Of a stretch of DNA of 64,000 bases, positions 25,601 to 40,000 are shown in pieces; within the stretch, counting starts at the first letter, position 1; each line of letters begins with the position of its first letter. Made by a program: the position numbers and the translations under genes. The stretch comes from Aquila chrysaetos chrysaetos (Eukaryota; Chordata; Aves; Accipitriformes; Accipitridae): the NCBI RefSeq assembly GCF_900496995.4, contig NC_044006.1, forward strand, positions 33,975,120 through 34,039,119, written 5' to 3'. The notes beneath the pieces are model-generated. The model was not told the origin of the DNA, did no database searches, and worked only from the letters and a program-made list of their open reading frames with translations.

Positions 25601-26824
25601 TCAGTTCCTACAGATCTGCAAACAGTGAGGTAACCCAGCCTGGCTTCAGCAAGACTCATGTTAAGCCTGCAGCAAACACTAAACCCATAAAGGTGGAAGG
25701 CATTGGGGAGAAAAAAACAGGAGGAAGGCAGCTGCCTGCACCAAGCACAGTAAGGGAGCATGTTGCAGTAGAATAACACGTTTCACCCGTCAAAGGCAGA
25801 CCTGCAGGGAATTTGCAGGAGCTTTTATATCGAGAATATGGCACAGGTACTGTCCATTTATTCATTTGCCCTAGTCTGCCTCTGGCCTGCCTTTCTTGGG
25901 CTCAGGTTAATGCAGTCAGGGAAGTGCCTAACGGCTGAGATACATAGCAAACACGTCTTACAACAGCTATTAGTTACTGAATGTCAGCTGAGACAAGTGC
26001 CTGAAAGAGCGAGTGCCTCTTGCAAGACCAAACAATTTCATTTACACCACCAGAAGACTTTGGCTACACACTTTGTTTAAATACTGAACATCATCATTAA
26101 CAGAAAGTTTAAGAAACCACCCTAGAATACAGTTCTATTTTTAGGCCTAGTTGCCTATAAAATAACACAGCTGTGATTAGAAGGCACCTACTGGATATAT
26201 GTTTACTCTTTTGGCCACTGTGAGTACTCTGAGATTTTACAGAGTGACAACAGTTGATCAGCATTGAATAAGTTTCCTGGCATAAAGAAAATCAGAAAGG
26301 ATTTACAAAATGAGACATTAACATATAAGTTTGCAGTAGATTTGGAAACCTTGAACAACACTTACTGACAATTAGTAGGCTGACTAAGGACAAGGGGCAA
26401 TGAGCAAGGAATAAATGTTAAAGAAGAGGCCTTTTATAAAATCAATGTGCAAATACTGCTTTCTGGTGTTTCGCTTTGTTTTTATATAAATGTATATCTG
26501 TTGCAAGAATCAAAGATCGCTTTCCTTATTTCATCAACCGCCATGCTCCTAAGAAGGCACAGAGCCTAGGTGAGAGCCAAATGGCAGAAGCCTTGTACCA
26601 GCGTATACTGGTAAGCATTTACACCACAGCAGCCTGCTGAAGGGAGATTAAATGGGACATCTTATACGAGTAAATGCTAACCCATGCGTCTTAAATGAGC
26701 AAGGATTCCAGAGCCTGCTCTTCAGTGACTATTTGTGGTTTCCTATCACTGCATGAGCTATAGCACAGTGATAATGACTTAGCTTTTTAGGATTCTCAGA
26801 ATTAATGCCAGGGTTTATTTGTGT

Positions 26825-26826
<2 letters not shown>

Positions 26827-26863
<37 letters not shown>
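26827..26863. repeat. Poly(T) tract, 37 bases
   Basis: An uninterrupted T run in the RBMS3 intron. On the transcribed minus strand it is poly(A). No recognisable retrocopy is adjacent. Confidence 0.9.
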
Positions 26864-26867
<4 letters not shown>

Positions 26868-29800
26868 CATCTGAGAAGTCTAGACACTGCATCACTAACA
26901 GAATTATGTGAAAACATTTGCATTGCTGGAAAACTGAAGGAAATGAGACTGTTGGCTGGATTTATTTTTATAATATTTTTTTTTTTCCCATGAAGGAAAC
27001 CTGCCCTCCCACTTTCAAATCTCTTTCCCTGCAAAGAACAAAAATTGCATCTCTTTTTGACCATTGTGAAGTGGTTACAACTTTAATGAAATGTAGAATA
27101 AAACTGCTGCTTTTTTGTCCCTGGTTCCACCTTCTCATTTGAAAATACCCTGTTCTCCAATAGAAAAGAACATTGTCTTGCTGTGTCCTCTTATCCCATA
27201 GTCTGGCATGGAGACGCAGGAACTCAGGATGAGAAGAGGACCATCCAGTTCATCAGCGCCAGAGGCAGTTCAATGAAATACAATATCCAGCCACCACAGT
27301 TTTTACTTTAAACTTCAAATATCTTTTGCTACCCAGAAGCATTCTCATTTTCCAGCTCAATCCTGTAATTATTCAATGGTTGTTATTAATCTTAGTTTTT
27401 CCCAATTAAAGAATGTGAGAATAAAAGATATGGAGTTTTCGCATATATTACAATATTTTTGATAATAATTATCAGCCTGGCCTAAAATATAATAATATAA
27501 TGCTATTTTACCACACAATTACCATAGCCCTATCAAGAATAGCACTGTCATTCAACAGAATCCCATCACTGGGCCACTGCACTCATTGTTCAGGCAGAGA
27601 ATAGAAATCTTTACAAGATTTAACCTTCCTTCCCTGCTGCTCAGTAATACAAACGTATTTAGGAACACCTCACTTCCCTTTCAACCTTCCTAATGAGATG
27701 TTACCTAATTCTCTGAGCAAGTTAAATGAAGGTAGAGAGAATAATAACTTCAAGAACTATATTTACAAACTAATCTCCTTTTCTCTTCAGGAGTTCTAAG
27801 CATCCTTCACAAATACCTACCTTTGGAAATCAAAGTAATACAAAGGTATAGAAGAAACAGTGCAGATGAGCTAAACCCGCCACAGCTAGCAGGTCTTTTT
27901 TTATTTCTGAAATTCAGGCCTGCTACTAAAGCAGAGCGATCAGGACTAATCAGATAAAGACTATTTAGAGTAAACAAATGTGAAAACAGTCAGATCACCA
28001 CATACAGCTGTGCACCATGCTCTCACTAGCATACAAAATCCTGTGTTTGTAAAAAGTATAGTTAATGCAAACAGCACTCCAGGAATGTCTATCGAAACAG
28101 ATAAATAAAAAAACTGGCTCATTCCTTTAACCACTTCTTAGAGTCTAAAGGCTGGCATTACAAAGGAACGTGGTGAAAGTCTCAAATCGCTTTCGGATAT
28201 CTCACCAATGTCTGAAAAGGGAGAAAATGGAGGAAAACCCATCAGGATGTGAAAATTAAGTTCCCATTTTGATTGTATCTTTCATTAAAGGCATGTGAAA
28301 CTTCTTATAGGAATACTTCTTTATAATAAGTTGTTCTTATTATGTTTATCAGTTTATACACAGGTGTGGAACTTGACCTCAGGGTGCCAATGATCCTTGT
28401 AGTCCATGTCAGTGTACCTAAGCCCATGATATTTTCACTCCTGTCTTCCTCGTGACAAAGCCTCCACTGTAGGCAGGGATCAATGGAGGCTGTGCAGAAA
28501 TGTAGATTGATTCTCCATGTATGACTGCATATATGAATCACCTCAAGATGTGAAAACTGCTTTTTCGCATAATTCTAATAATGCCATGGGTCTGATGGGT
28601 ACGTTTGCAAGAGAGCAAGACTACTCTTATGCTTAAAACAAAGACCAAGAGTCTCGTGGTTTGTTGTATTTCCAATTCTTAATTTTTCATTTCTTATCCA
28701 TTTCTCTACAAAAGGGGCATTTTTTATTTTTTCTAATACCCCGTGTGAATCTGTTCTGTGAATGTACATTATGAGATCTCTGGGGCACGTTTTTGAGCAT
28801 GAGTTAGTGCATGATTTATTACAGACTGTCCTCTCTGCAGCACTCTATATAAAACCAGGGTATAGTGATGATATCATAACAAAAGAGTATACTGCATCAG
28901 TCTTGGTCAGCCAGGGTCGGTAATCACTGAGATTCTGTCACATTTATATTCTTCTTTCAGATCCTGTATCCTGAAGAATAAGGGGATGACGCAGCAGAAT
29001 TACAACTGCTTCTTCTGACATAAAAATACTCTGTGCACCCCCTCAGTTGGAAATTCTTAGGAATTTCCATCTGAATACAATTCTTTCAATTAGTCCCTGA
29101 TGAATGGCTGCTAGTAAGATGAAGGAAGACTGAGCTGTACATTTTAATATTTTCAACATAAGTAAGTAAATAAATGTGTCAGTGAAACTCTCAACACGAG
29201 CACATTAAGCTATTATTAATAACATATCCATTTATATGAACAAATAATTGCTTTCTAGAGGTAAACATCTCTTCCAGAGGCTATTAAATCTCCATGAATT
29301 TGAAGAGTCTAAAGAGAAGCAGACTACTGTGTGCAAATGTCCATACTATATGGATGAAGTTGTTGTTAAAACAACAGGAGAACCACTTAGACTTGTTAAA
29401 TAACAGTTGCTCATCGATCACATACACCTTTCATTTGCTCTTTCAGACCAGACATAAGAGTGCACAGCTCATGGGCCAACTGTCCAAGAATGCAGCAGAT
29501 GAAAGCAAGGACAATTACAAACTTAAAAGAAAAAAAGAAAAAAAAAAAGCACAGTAGAAACACACAGAAAGTCACCTGAATATTAGTATTTCTAATTACC
29601 CTAGAAACAGGAGGAATTTCATCACCTCCTACATGAAAATACAGTCATGCCTGACAGATGTAAGGTAGTAAGATAATAGCATGACACAACCAAAGTACAC
29701 CTGGGACATTCTTAAGAGCAGCTGAAGCATGGTATTGCTCAGTCCTTTGTCTCTAAAAAATCCCTAGAATCCAAAATATTTGGTAAATTGTAATGAATGT

Positions 29801-32800
29801 TAAAAAAAAGAAAAGAAACCATCTCAAAACTTCATAAAAAACAGCTGTCCACAAGTACCCTGCATCTAGAGATGGAGAACTTGCCAATTCAGTGAGCACG
29901 AAATACCTTGCAGACATCACCTGTGGTTCCTGTTGGGGCTTACACTGGAAGCTAACAGTGGCACTAGGGATGCCTTAAAAGCTGGCCTTCCTGTATTTAT
30001 GGTGAACTTGCAAGTCCAGGCTTAGGCAGTGGGAAACACATTCCCTCTGGGAAATGCTGGGCCCTTATGCCTCAGGATGCAAGGAAAATCAGCCTGCTGT
30101 CAGGTGTGTGTGGCCAAATGTCCTGCAAAACATGCCCTCGGGGCTTCCAGGCTGCTTTACACAGAGTTGGGGTGGTTGAGTTGGGAGTTTGCAAGCCCTG
30201 AGAGTCCTACTTCCATCTGAGTCCCCGGTGAAGCTCTGGAATGTCCTTGCCTCTTTCTGCACACCCGGGAACCAGCAGTCCCTGTTCAGTCTTCAAGCCA
30301 GTACCTTGCTTTTCTTCCAGGACAATCCCACCAAGTTGCCTGCCCAAAGCAACATTCCTGGGGTTTTCTGACTTGGCTCCCAGGAGCTTCAGTAAGCAGA
30401 CCTGTGAGCCGACTCATTAGGAGATTTGGAAGCCTGCCCAAAGCATCAGACATGGTGAGGCTGCTCTGGAACATGAAATCCTGGGAGCACTTTGCAGCTG
30501 CTGCCTGAAAGCTGACATGGAGCAGGACAGCAGCCGAGAGGGATGTTTAAAACAGTTGGCAGCTGTCAAGATCTTGTGGAGTATATTTTATATTGGAAAC
30601 ACCATGAACCATTGTTTCTGAAAATTAATTTTTGTTTGGAATTTCTGGCTCATGGGAGAATCTTTCTGTTTTGTTTTGAGTTTCTAAAAGATGAATCAGA
30701 ATGAAACCAAATTTCATAAGATTAATTTCCCAGAAACTGGAAACCATGGATGTTGCTCAGCCAGCTCTTCTTCTATCTGTAACTTGGGCAAAAGGATCAG
30801 CCATGTTCATATTTGGGAAGGCTGGGGATAATACAGAATACTAACCTTTAATGGCTGGTGGCAACTTCAATACTTTTAAAGTACTATGTTTTAAAATAAT
30901 GCAGTACAAAATGCTGCTTCTATTAGCATACAAATTGGTTTGTTAAAATCTTTAAATATATTTACATGATCATTAGCTTTGCTTACAAGGCAGGGCTGTG
31001 GAGGGTGGCTATAATAAACATTTTTGTGAGGGCTTCCTTTTTCCTGCTTTCCACAAACTCTTGAAATTCTTATGGGAGAAAGGTCCCCTTAAAATGCCCT
31101 ACTGCTGAGAGTGTGACTGAGTAAGAATATCACAGAGTCTGCCCCTAAGTATGTTCATTATCAGCTGTGGGAGGATCTCTTAGACACACCAGCCTGCATC
31201 AGCTCCAGGGCTGCATAACTGAAGGAGAAACCTTGCCTTTTAGCAGGGTGCTGGCTAAGTGGATCAAACTATATTGCCATGTTATGAGCTTGTCTACCAT
31301 GTAATGATCTGCTTACAGTGTTGAATGCCTAAACTTACTTTGTGGTAAAAATTACACAGAATCTCTCCCAATTTGTCATCATTTCATCCAAATGACAAGG
31401 GAGGGAGGGAGGGGAAGAGGAAAGATACCAAAAAGTAAAAAAACAGCAGAAGAACAAAACAGAAAAAGAAAGAAGGAAAAAAAAATGGCCAATACTTCAA
31501 AACCCAGTCATCCCTCCTTGCCTTAAGCCTTCCTGTTTTGTCATCTAATCACCCATTCCCCTCCTAAACTGTCCTAAAGAGGTCCCTTTAGAATGTCTCC
31601 TATTTTTGACTGCTGCAGGTCTTTCACAGTATTTCACTGTACTATTTTCTTTAGCTTGTACTCTATTTTGTTGGGAAAGTGTGATCAGCACAGCTGACGA
31701 ACCGTAAGTAAAGCAGCCAAGAATGCTAGCTTGATGCTTTAGCTCTGAATCTCACTTTGTACAGGTAAGCAACTTAAGACTTAGGAAACCTGAGGTGTAC
31801 TTAAAAAAAGAAAAAGTGCAAGCATCCATTCGCCGTAAAGACATTATTTAATATAGCTTTATGGGTGTGCTTCATACTTATTTTCCCAGGAATCACATTA
31901 GCAATGCTTGAAGGGGCCAGTAAAACAGATGTGTTTTAGTGCTGGCGGAATAGCAGCATTCCAAGGCTGTTTTTTGTATTCTTTCAGTGCTAGCTTGCTA
32001 GCTTTCCAAAGGAGCCAGAGTCAGCTTATATACATTCAGATTATATACAATCACCAATTGGTATGGATATGTGCTTTAATACCCTCTTACAGTTCTGGAC
32101 AGTATAAGCACAAATACTGGTGTATGAATTTTAATAATTTTTAGGGCTAATAAAGTCCAGGCCAAGTGAAAAGCAATTCACTTCGGTAAGGAAAAACCCC
32201 CTCTTAATCAGTCTTCTCCTCAGTCTCAGTGTACTGATTGTAAATAGTTTTAGACAGGGCTAAAAAAGGCATAGCAGCAGTCTCAGGCAAACACTTGATA
32301 GACGAGTATGCTGTAATGGTTGTTCTTGTTAAATTTTTTCAGGTTAATACATTCTGTGAAAAATTAGAAACAAAGCAAAACATAACAAAATCTTCCCAAC
32401 TTCCTTCCCTTCCTCTAATTCTGGTAGGAGATGGAATACGAGGCAGATAATCCATGAAGGGAATCAACATTGGGGAAGACATTAATACATGTACAAACAC
32501 CCATATTTCCTCCTTATGAATGCCCTTTATATGACAGAGCTGTCTAAACAGCACTTAAGGAGCAACAGCAAAATGCTTGACAGACAGGCGTGATAAGTTA
32601 TGGCTCAAAACATTTGCTTGCCAGACAGAAAGGGTGACTTTTTTTTCTTTTTTTTTTTTTTCCTGAAAATCCTTTAAGGTAAACTCACTCCATGTCCGCT
32701 GGCACACAGCCATTTTTCTATAAGCTCATATTACAATGCTGTATTTCTAATGGATTGGGTATGGTGCTTTTCCATTTTGCTAATGAGAAAAGCTAAAGGC

Positions 32801-34568
32801 CATTACTTGTTCTGATTAAGATCCCGAGGGAAGAAATGTGATGTGTATATTACCAGGCCATATGTAAAGGAAGTATGTGGCACTTCTAATCAATCAGATG
32901 AAGGGTAGACAGAAAAAGCCTTATCCTGTGACTGCAGAGGAAGAAGATATAGGGGGGAAAGGAACCATAGAAAGTGTCTTTAAAAGGTGACTTACGGGAA
33001 TCAGTTTTAATGATATTAGTATGATCAATGACTACAGCTACTATCTGGGAAGGATGTAATTACCAAAATGAAAACTTTCAAATGGGAAGCCTGATCAAGG
33101 GCAGAGGTACTGTCATATTTCTCAGAGCACTGTCAGCTCTCATCCAGGCAATGTATTACCGTGTCCCTCGCAAGCATTACCATACCACCAGGTTGAGCTG
33201 TGCTTCCCTGGGGTGGGAGCAGACCGAGGGAGCGAGGGGTTGTGAAGCTTTGCATCCAGCTTAAAAACGTGGGTAAGTCTTGGCCCAAAGGCAAATTCAA
33301 GGTAAGGAGAGGCAAGGCTGGGAAAAGGGAAAGTGGAAAAGAGAGAAGTCCCAGTCATGACTGGCTTTAAGGAAAGTTTTGCAGTGGTGCACATTTAAAA
33401 ACTATTTCCATTGAAAGAAAGGAAATGTTGTAGACCAGTGAGCTATTCATTGTAAAGGAGATTAAACAAAAAAAAAATGTACCAAGAGATGCACTGCTCA
33501 ATTTGCAGAAGGATACTCTGGAATATCTGCTAAGATGTTTCAATATGCAGTTTCTACATGTTTAATCCTGATGTCATAGAACTTTTTCAAAATTATACCT
33601 GATTGAAATACAAAGTTTAGAGACATTTTTTTCATTCCTTTTTCAATGGCTGCATAGTTACAGCTTGAAAATGCTACAAGATACACACTCCAAATGGCAA
33701 ATAAAATGAAGAGACCTTGGAGATGGGTGTTCTAAGAGAGGACAAGATCCTTCAAATGTGTCATAATGTGTAGGCAGAGCTGTAGACATATTTTTAATAA
33801 TATATTAATTTCACAGAATATTATAAATCACTGCTGAGCATTAAAACTGACAAAAATTCTAACATACTACATCCCCTCAAATGGAATTCCATATGACAGA
33901 TTAATGAAATGTTACTGTCAATGATGGCAAAACTATAACAAGCGATAAGGACAGCAGGAAAGAGTTTCCTGCACAATCCCAAATCTGTATTAGGGCATCT
34001 AGCTTTCCTGTATGGGACACCACTGCTTCTTTACAGGTACTTGGGAATGCTTCAAATCGATCAACCCAGGAATACAAGAAAAGGCTGTAACACTTTTCCC
34101 CATATGCTTTAAAAGAATAGTCACAAGAAACACTGGGACTGCGAATCTGGAAAACATCTTAAACCCTTCTTTTCATCAGGATGCAATACTGAGAGAGGTA
34201 GTCTCTTAGATGTCATTGGTGACAAGCCATGGATGCCACATACAATGTTGAAAAAAAATAAGAATCACAGCTGAGAAAAGCCCATCTACAGCTACAAAAC
34301 CTGAATTTCAATCATCTTTAGCTTTCCTTAAAGGTGTATATTTAAAAAAATTCTACACAGGCCCTAACAGGATTTTTCAGTGAACTTTTCTGATCCCGCT
34401 GCTCCAGTCATGTGAAAAGGAACAAATGCTGCATAAAGGCACCTCAGCCTGTACAGGCAAGTAAGCAGGATGGGGGAAAAGAGCCTGGCCTTTTTTAAAG
34501 CCTCAGCCCAGTCAGGAGGATCTTGCAGAGTATCTATTTCTAGGCTAGGTTGTCCTTTCTGGTTCTTT

Positions 34569-34644
34569 GATGCACTTCTGGCTTTGGCACATGGACTGAT
34601 TGGAAAGCTCAGACATCTTCATTCTGCACTGGTGCTCATGGATC
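34569..34644 (+). repeat. Left arm of a ~76-bp inverted repeat
   Basis: The arm reads (inward) ...GGCACATGGACTGATTGGAA...ATCTTCATTCTGCACTGGTG...CATGGATC. Its reverse complement matches 36989-37065 with about 5 mismatches over the core 69 bases; the outer few bases align with one gap. It lies in the long RBMS3 intron. Together the arms span about 2.5 kb. I do not recognise the family. Confidence 0.8.
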
Positions 34645-35769
34645 AGCAAAATGGTCCCCTTCTGCTTTCCTTTTACACTCAAAAAAAAGATTAAGTGCTG
34701 TGCAAATATTTGCAATGGAGAAAGTCCTAACTGCACGACAGATTTTCTTGTCCAAGAGCATGACAAAGATGACAAAGTGGCTATTTTTCCATCAAATAAA
34801 TTTATATCAACACCTTTAAAACCATAGGACTTTGCATGATTCACCTTACAAAGAAGGATCGCTGCTGACATACGAGTGTTACACTGAACTGCCAGGCCTC
34901 ATTCCTAAAATACAAATTAACAGAGTTAACATTTAGAAAGTGTAAAACTGGCTATTCCTGAAGCTGAATAAGGGCATCTGCAGATTCCTCTCACTTAGTC
35001 GCTGATGTCAGGGACAATGAATTTAATCTTAGGACGGAGGGGGGTGTGGGGGGTGGCCTGCCAGCCTGTCCAGCCGTAATATCCCCTAATAGCCTTGAAG
35101 GAATTGTAATTCTGAACTGAAACAGCATCTGCTTAACTGTCATCCTAGCCTTAGGACTGAACTTTTTGCTTGTTGTGAAGGATCATGAGAAAGACTACAC
35201 AGAGCGTGAAGATGAAAACAGAGTGAGATTAAAACCATTAAATACAACCACCAAGACACAGCTGTCCATACTGCTAGTGAACTCAAGGAAATATAAATGC
35301 CAAAATGTATTTGACATTCGTGATGGATTACGGCATGGCAATTTAGAACATTGAGTTGACTGCAAAATTCTAGTTTACAACCTTTTTCATTATTATAGAG
35401 GACAGATTATTACAGATTATTCAGTGAGAAGCAAATAAATTTCAATGCTAGGCACACTGAACAGGTAAGAGTAAAGCCAAATCTAACCAGAACTGGTAAA
35501 ATCTACTCTTTTCTTACTGGGAAGAAGGGGCCAATTAGTTCAGCTGCCATGACCGGAACAGCTTACGGCAGACCATCGTGCCAAGAGTCTAGGCTTTACC
35601 TCAGATGTCCTGCTTGCATTAGCAGTATAGCTGAGCCATCCCTGGGTTTGGAATAGGAGCTGCTGTCCATGCTATAAGAAAGACTACACTGCATGGAGTC
35701 CATTTTCCTCAAAGGAAATCAAAGGTCTTGCATTAATTTGCTTATTTATTTAAGTGGTTCTATAAGGTT

Positions 35770-35832
35770 TAATTCATGTTTTTAAAGCACTTTGAGAATA
35801 TAAGGTGCAATATATATGCTGCTGTTGTTGTC
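35770..35832 (+). repeat. Ancient amniote repeat tail ('aaagcactttgag' type), plus orientation
   Basis: TTTAAAGCACTTTGAGAATA followed by AGGTGCAATATATATGC matches the conserved 3' end of an old sauropsid/amniote repeat ('gtaaagcgctttgagatcc...aaggcgctatataaatgc'). Only the terminal 60 bases are recognisable. The family assignment is from memory and needs a repeat library. Confidence 0.45.
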
Positions 35833-36988
35833 AGTTGTTTTCTACCTCAGGATGTCTCTCAAAAGACTGGAGTCTTGTTATGTTCAGGAAGAACAGCAAA
35901 TGCTATAGATTCCCCCCTGTATCACTTGTACTTTGGAAAAAAAAATAGAAACTTTTGGCAGAAATCTGCATGATATGTACAGATGGAATTAAAATATTGC
36001 CACAGAAACTCCACAGCTACATAAACTTAACTGCCTAAAAAAGAAGTGTTTCAAACTAACTGTAAGTGCTGCAATTTCTTAGTTTGCGATAGGCCTAACT
36101 CTGCCTGCAAAGATCTCTATGGAATAACTACAGGCCAGGGACACTAATCCTTCACACTTCTGTGCCAGACTTGTAATTGCAATCATATATTACCATTCCT
36201 TGGAACACATATCTAATAGTGTATGCAATAAAGTAAAAATCCTAATATTTAAAATAAACTCAAGATGATGCTGTGATGCTTAAGCCGTATTTTTGCTTTT
36301 TGAAACACAAGAAAATATAATGTTGCTCATGACATTTGTATGAAATTAATGAAAAGGAAAAGTGGATTTATAAGCCTTGAAATGTATAATTCTTTTCTTT
36401 GCCTTCTGTTGCACGTTAATTACTTTAAATTTTTCAATCAATCATTTTCTGATTTCCAACTCTGTTATATAGGATAGAAATTTCAGGAAGGTCAGTGATC
36501 TTCTGCTCTCAATAGTTCAGGCACAAACTATACAAATATAATAACTCCTTATTCAACCAGTGTCCATACGCCAAATGGAATTTGTTTCTACTGCTTCCCT
36601 ACATCCCATAACACATCAAGGAAATTTGAAGTTGTTGCTACTTGTATTATTTTCTACTTACTAATAAACTTTGTGTAATACAATTAAGCTTCTAAAAAGT
36701 GTAAACAAAAAAAGATATCCTTTTTCTTACATCAAAGTAGAAAGCCCCAATTAAAATAAAATACCATGAATCAAATTATGGCCACCTTGATGAAGCAGCC
36801 ATTTATTACCAGGAAACTAAATTTTCTGAGAAAAGTCCATTATTTTCACAGGAAACCAGCCCTACTAATACCTAGTTAGAAGCACCTACATGTTAAAAGA
36901 ACAGCAGGAAAATAGTTTTTGCTAGAAAATTACCTTTGGCTACTAAAATTTTGAGCACCAGTTTGGATTCCGTGGATAGACTAGGCAA

Positions 36989-37065
36989 GATCCATGAGCG
37001 CCAATGCAGAATGAAGATGTCTGAGCTTTCCAGTCAGTCCATGTGCCAAAGGCAGGAATACCATC
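36989..37065 (-). repeat. Right arm of the ~76-bp inverted repeat
   Basis: The segment is GATCCATGAGCGCCAATGCA...GATGTCTGAGCTTTCCAGTC...GTGCCAAAGGCAGGA, the inverted partner of 34569-34644. Similarity stops sharply at the inner GATC edge in both arms, as expected of an element boundary or an independent insertion of the same short repeat. Confidence 0.8.
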
Positions 37066-40000
37066 ATAGCCAAATACTCGCTTTACCTCGTTATTATATT
37101 TTTGTCACTCCTGATTAGCACTGTCAAAAATGGTCATTGAAAAAAGAACAAATAGAACCCATTTTTTAGCCCAGTGCAGGTGTTTTAGGTGGGAAGGGTT
37201 GGCGGTAGAGCAGAATCAGGGTAAACAGTACAGCAGGAAAGGAATAGTCATGTGCCTTAGTGGCTGGAAAAAAAAAAGTCAGTTTGGAAATTATAACATC
37301 TTTGGTCTATGCTGAAAACCCTGCATACAACAGTGGTTGGCAGACCAGAGAACACAAAGAGCATGACGTTTTTGCATAAGTGAAATGAGTTTGTGTCATA
37401 GAAATATTATACTGATTTGAGGGAAACCCCTGCAAGAAAACCACACTCAGCACAGGAAAACAGGGAGTTGAGGCTGGTGAACGTGCAATCATTTGGCCAT
37501 TTAGCTACTAAACTCTTAAGAAACTGGCTGTTGCTATATTACAACTCCTAAAATTAAAAAGGCAAAATTAGAAGCATACAGGTGTGCCTATCACATTCAA
37601 AAGCCATAACGAATCCCAAAGGACAGAGCAGTCCTCTACGGGACTGGAAAAGGATGTGCTGCTTTGAGATACAATTGCTCCCTGGACCCACTCTGACGTG
37701 TTGCAGCTCTCATCTGCCACACAGTAGAAATCTGCCGTGTTCAACAGTTCATTTACCTTGCTAGAAAAACAACTCAATTCAGCAAACTCCCAAATTCACT
37801 CGATGCAGCTGCTCTCAAACCCCTTGTTACAGTTTAATGAAATGTGCTGACTGAGCTGTTTCATAGTAAATATTAGTTATAGCAGAACTCTCCTCCCAAA
37901 TTGAGTCTTTTAGGAGCAAGAGGATTCTACAGCGCCATAGCACTGACACAGAATCACCCATAACTCACAAATAATAAAATACCATCTGAGGGCACAAAGG
38001 TTATTGCCATCAGCAGCTCCCTATGGAATTGTAAATCTTTTGAACAAAGCTTACCCTTTTTTGAGAACTGCAGGCTGAAATCACCGTATATACAGGATCC
38101 CAGTGTCTTACACAGTTTATGAAGACTGCCCCTTTAGCTCCTTCATTTAACCTTGCTTCACAAATGAGTGAACCCTGAACAGGCTGCTCTTTCCGAATGA
38201 AAATAAGAAAGATACCTCAAAAGCACTGGCAATTTGTCTTAGAGGAAGTTAAACCTTTGGGCTACCAGCTTGCCAACCATCTGATAAGCCATGTGGATTA
38301 ACTGTGAAATGCACTGTGCACTGAAGTTCAGTGGGATACGCTATGGGAAAAGGCAGCAATATTCAATGGAATATTATTTTCTCAAGCATCTGCAGGTCCA
38401 GGCGTTTGCCCAACACACAGGTTATGTTATTTCTGTCACTGTGATTAAAATAAGAAAAATACTGAACATCCTTCAAATTAAATTCACTTTCAACTCCATC
38501 ATATGTGTTTTCAGTAACATGGCAACGTGTCACCTTCAGAAATACTGCAGCATCTATAATCTCGTGTTTCTGTGAAGTCCCACTGACCCTGGAAGTGAAG
38601 TTTTCCCCATGAGAAAACACTGGGAATGTAAATCAAAGGTTGGTGCTCAGAGTAGAGACATTTTGCTTAACAAAATGTACCCATCCCATTGAAAAAAAAA
38701 AAATAATGCCAAAAGCAAGCAGTATACTTACTAATCCACACAACACATGTTGAAATGAGTCAGTCTTAACTCTTGGTCCCAAATGTTTTTTTCGAAGTGA
38801 ATACTGTGAATGGTCACTTGCAGCATATGTTTACTCTTTGACCGTGTGAACTTCAGACATTGTAAATAAAGTTATTTTGATGTACAGCTCTTTTCTCAGT
38901 CTTGGTACATCATGCTCAGTAAACATTTTTAAAAGTTTTAATAATTTCCTGAAGTCTCAGTACTTAAATGAATAGAAAATAAAAATGAAATTATTATTAC
39001 TTGTTTTAACCGAAATAACAATGTTTCTTTGCTATGAAAAACAGAGGTTGGAGATGAAAAAAGGCTCTTAAACCATTACTGTGTTTTTGTGTCAACATCT
39101 GAAAGTCCCTCCTGAGGATTTTAAGGTGTTTGGCCCAGTTGAGTTCTAGATGTCCCAAACAATGACCTTTTCATGATTCATTTCAAACACTAGTCTAAAT
39201 ATATTACCAATTTATGCAAGATATTCAAGTTCTGCTTTCCCTATTTTACTTTCAGATCCTTATTTATATTGTTAGCACCATTAAAACCATCTCCTCCTTT
39301 CCTTGGATGCCCTTCACGTAGCTACATTGTGTTATAAACTACTGTTGTCTATCACCTTCATGCCCTTTTCTTTCAGCTAAAGTTTACGACATCTGTGATT
39401 GAAGTTGATACAAGTACTTCACCTTAGACAGAACTGATATTGTGTGAAGGACTGCAACAGTGCTTAGCAGAAACTAGTTGTTCTTCCATATAATTTATCG
39501 TGTCGTTCTTTTCCATTAAGGATACCGACCCTTCAAGGATTTCAGGACTTCTTGCTGTGCTTACATGCACTTGTAGCATGTGGAGACATAACCACAGGAT
39601 TGTTTCCCAGCTCTTGGCAGGGAAGAGCTGTGGAAGCACCACCTCTGGGAGACACTTCTTGCTTTTCACATGATCACAGTTTGGCAAAAAAACCCTCACC
39701 TCTCTAAGATCCTCAAACTTGTTTTGGATTACAGAGGCCCCACAGAGTTTGTCTGCACCACTGATGATTTGGATTCATTACTTCTCTGGAAAGCCATATT
39801 CATCATTTCTGTCAGGATCACCTAAGTCTACTTTAAACACAGGCAGGACAATAAAAACAAGTTTCATTCTAATAAGGCAGAGTTACATTCTTGATTACAA
39901 AATGGAAAACATGTTTACAAAAGAGAAACACACCAAAAAAATACAGATGACAGACCGCATATTTAGAGTACTTTTGTTTTCCACCTTTTATTGAGTTTGT

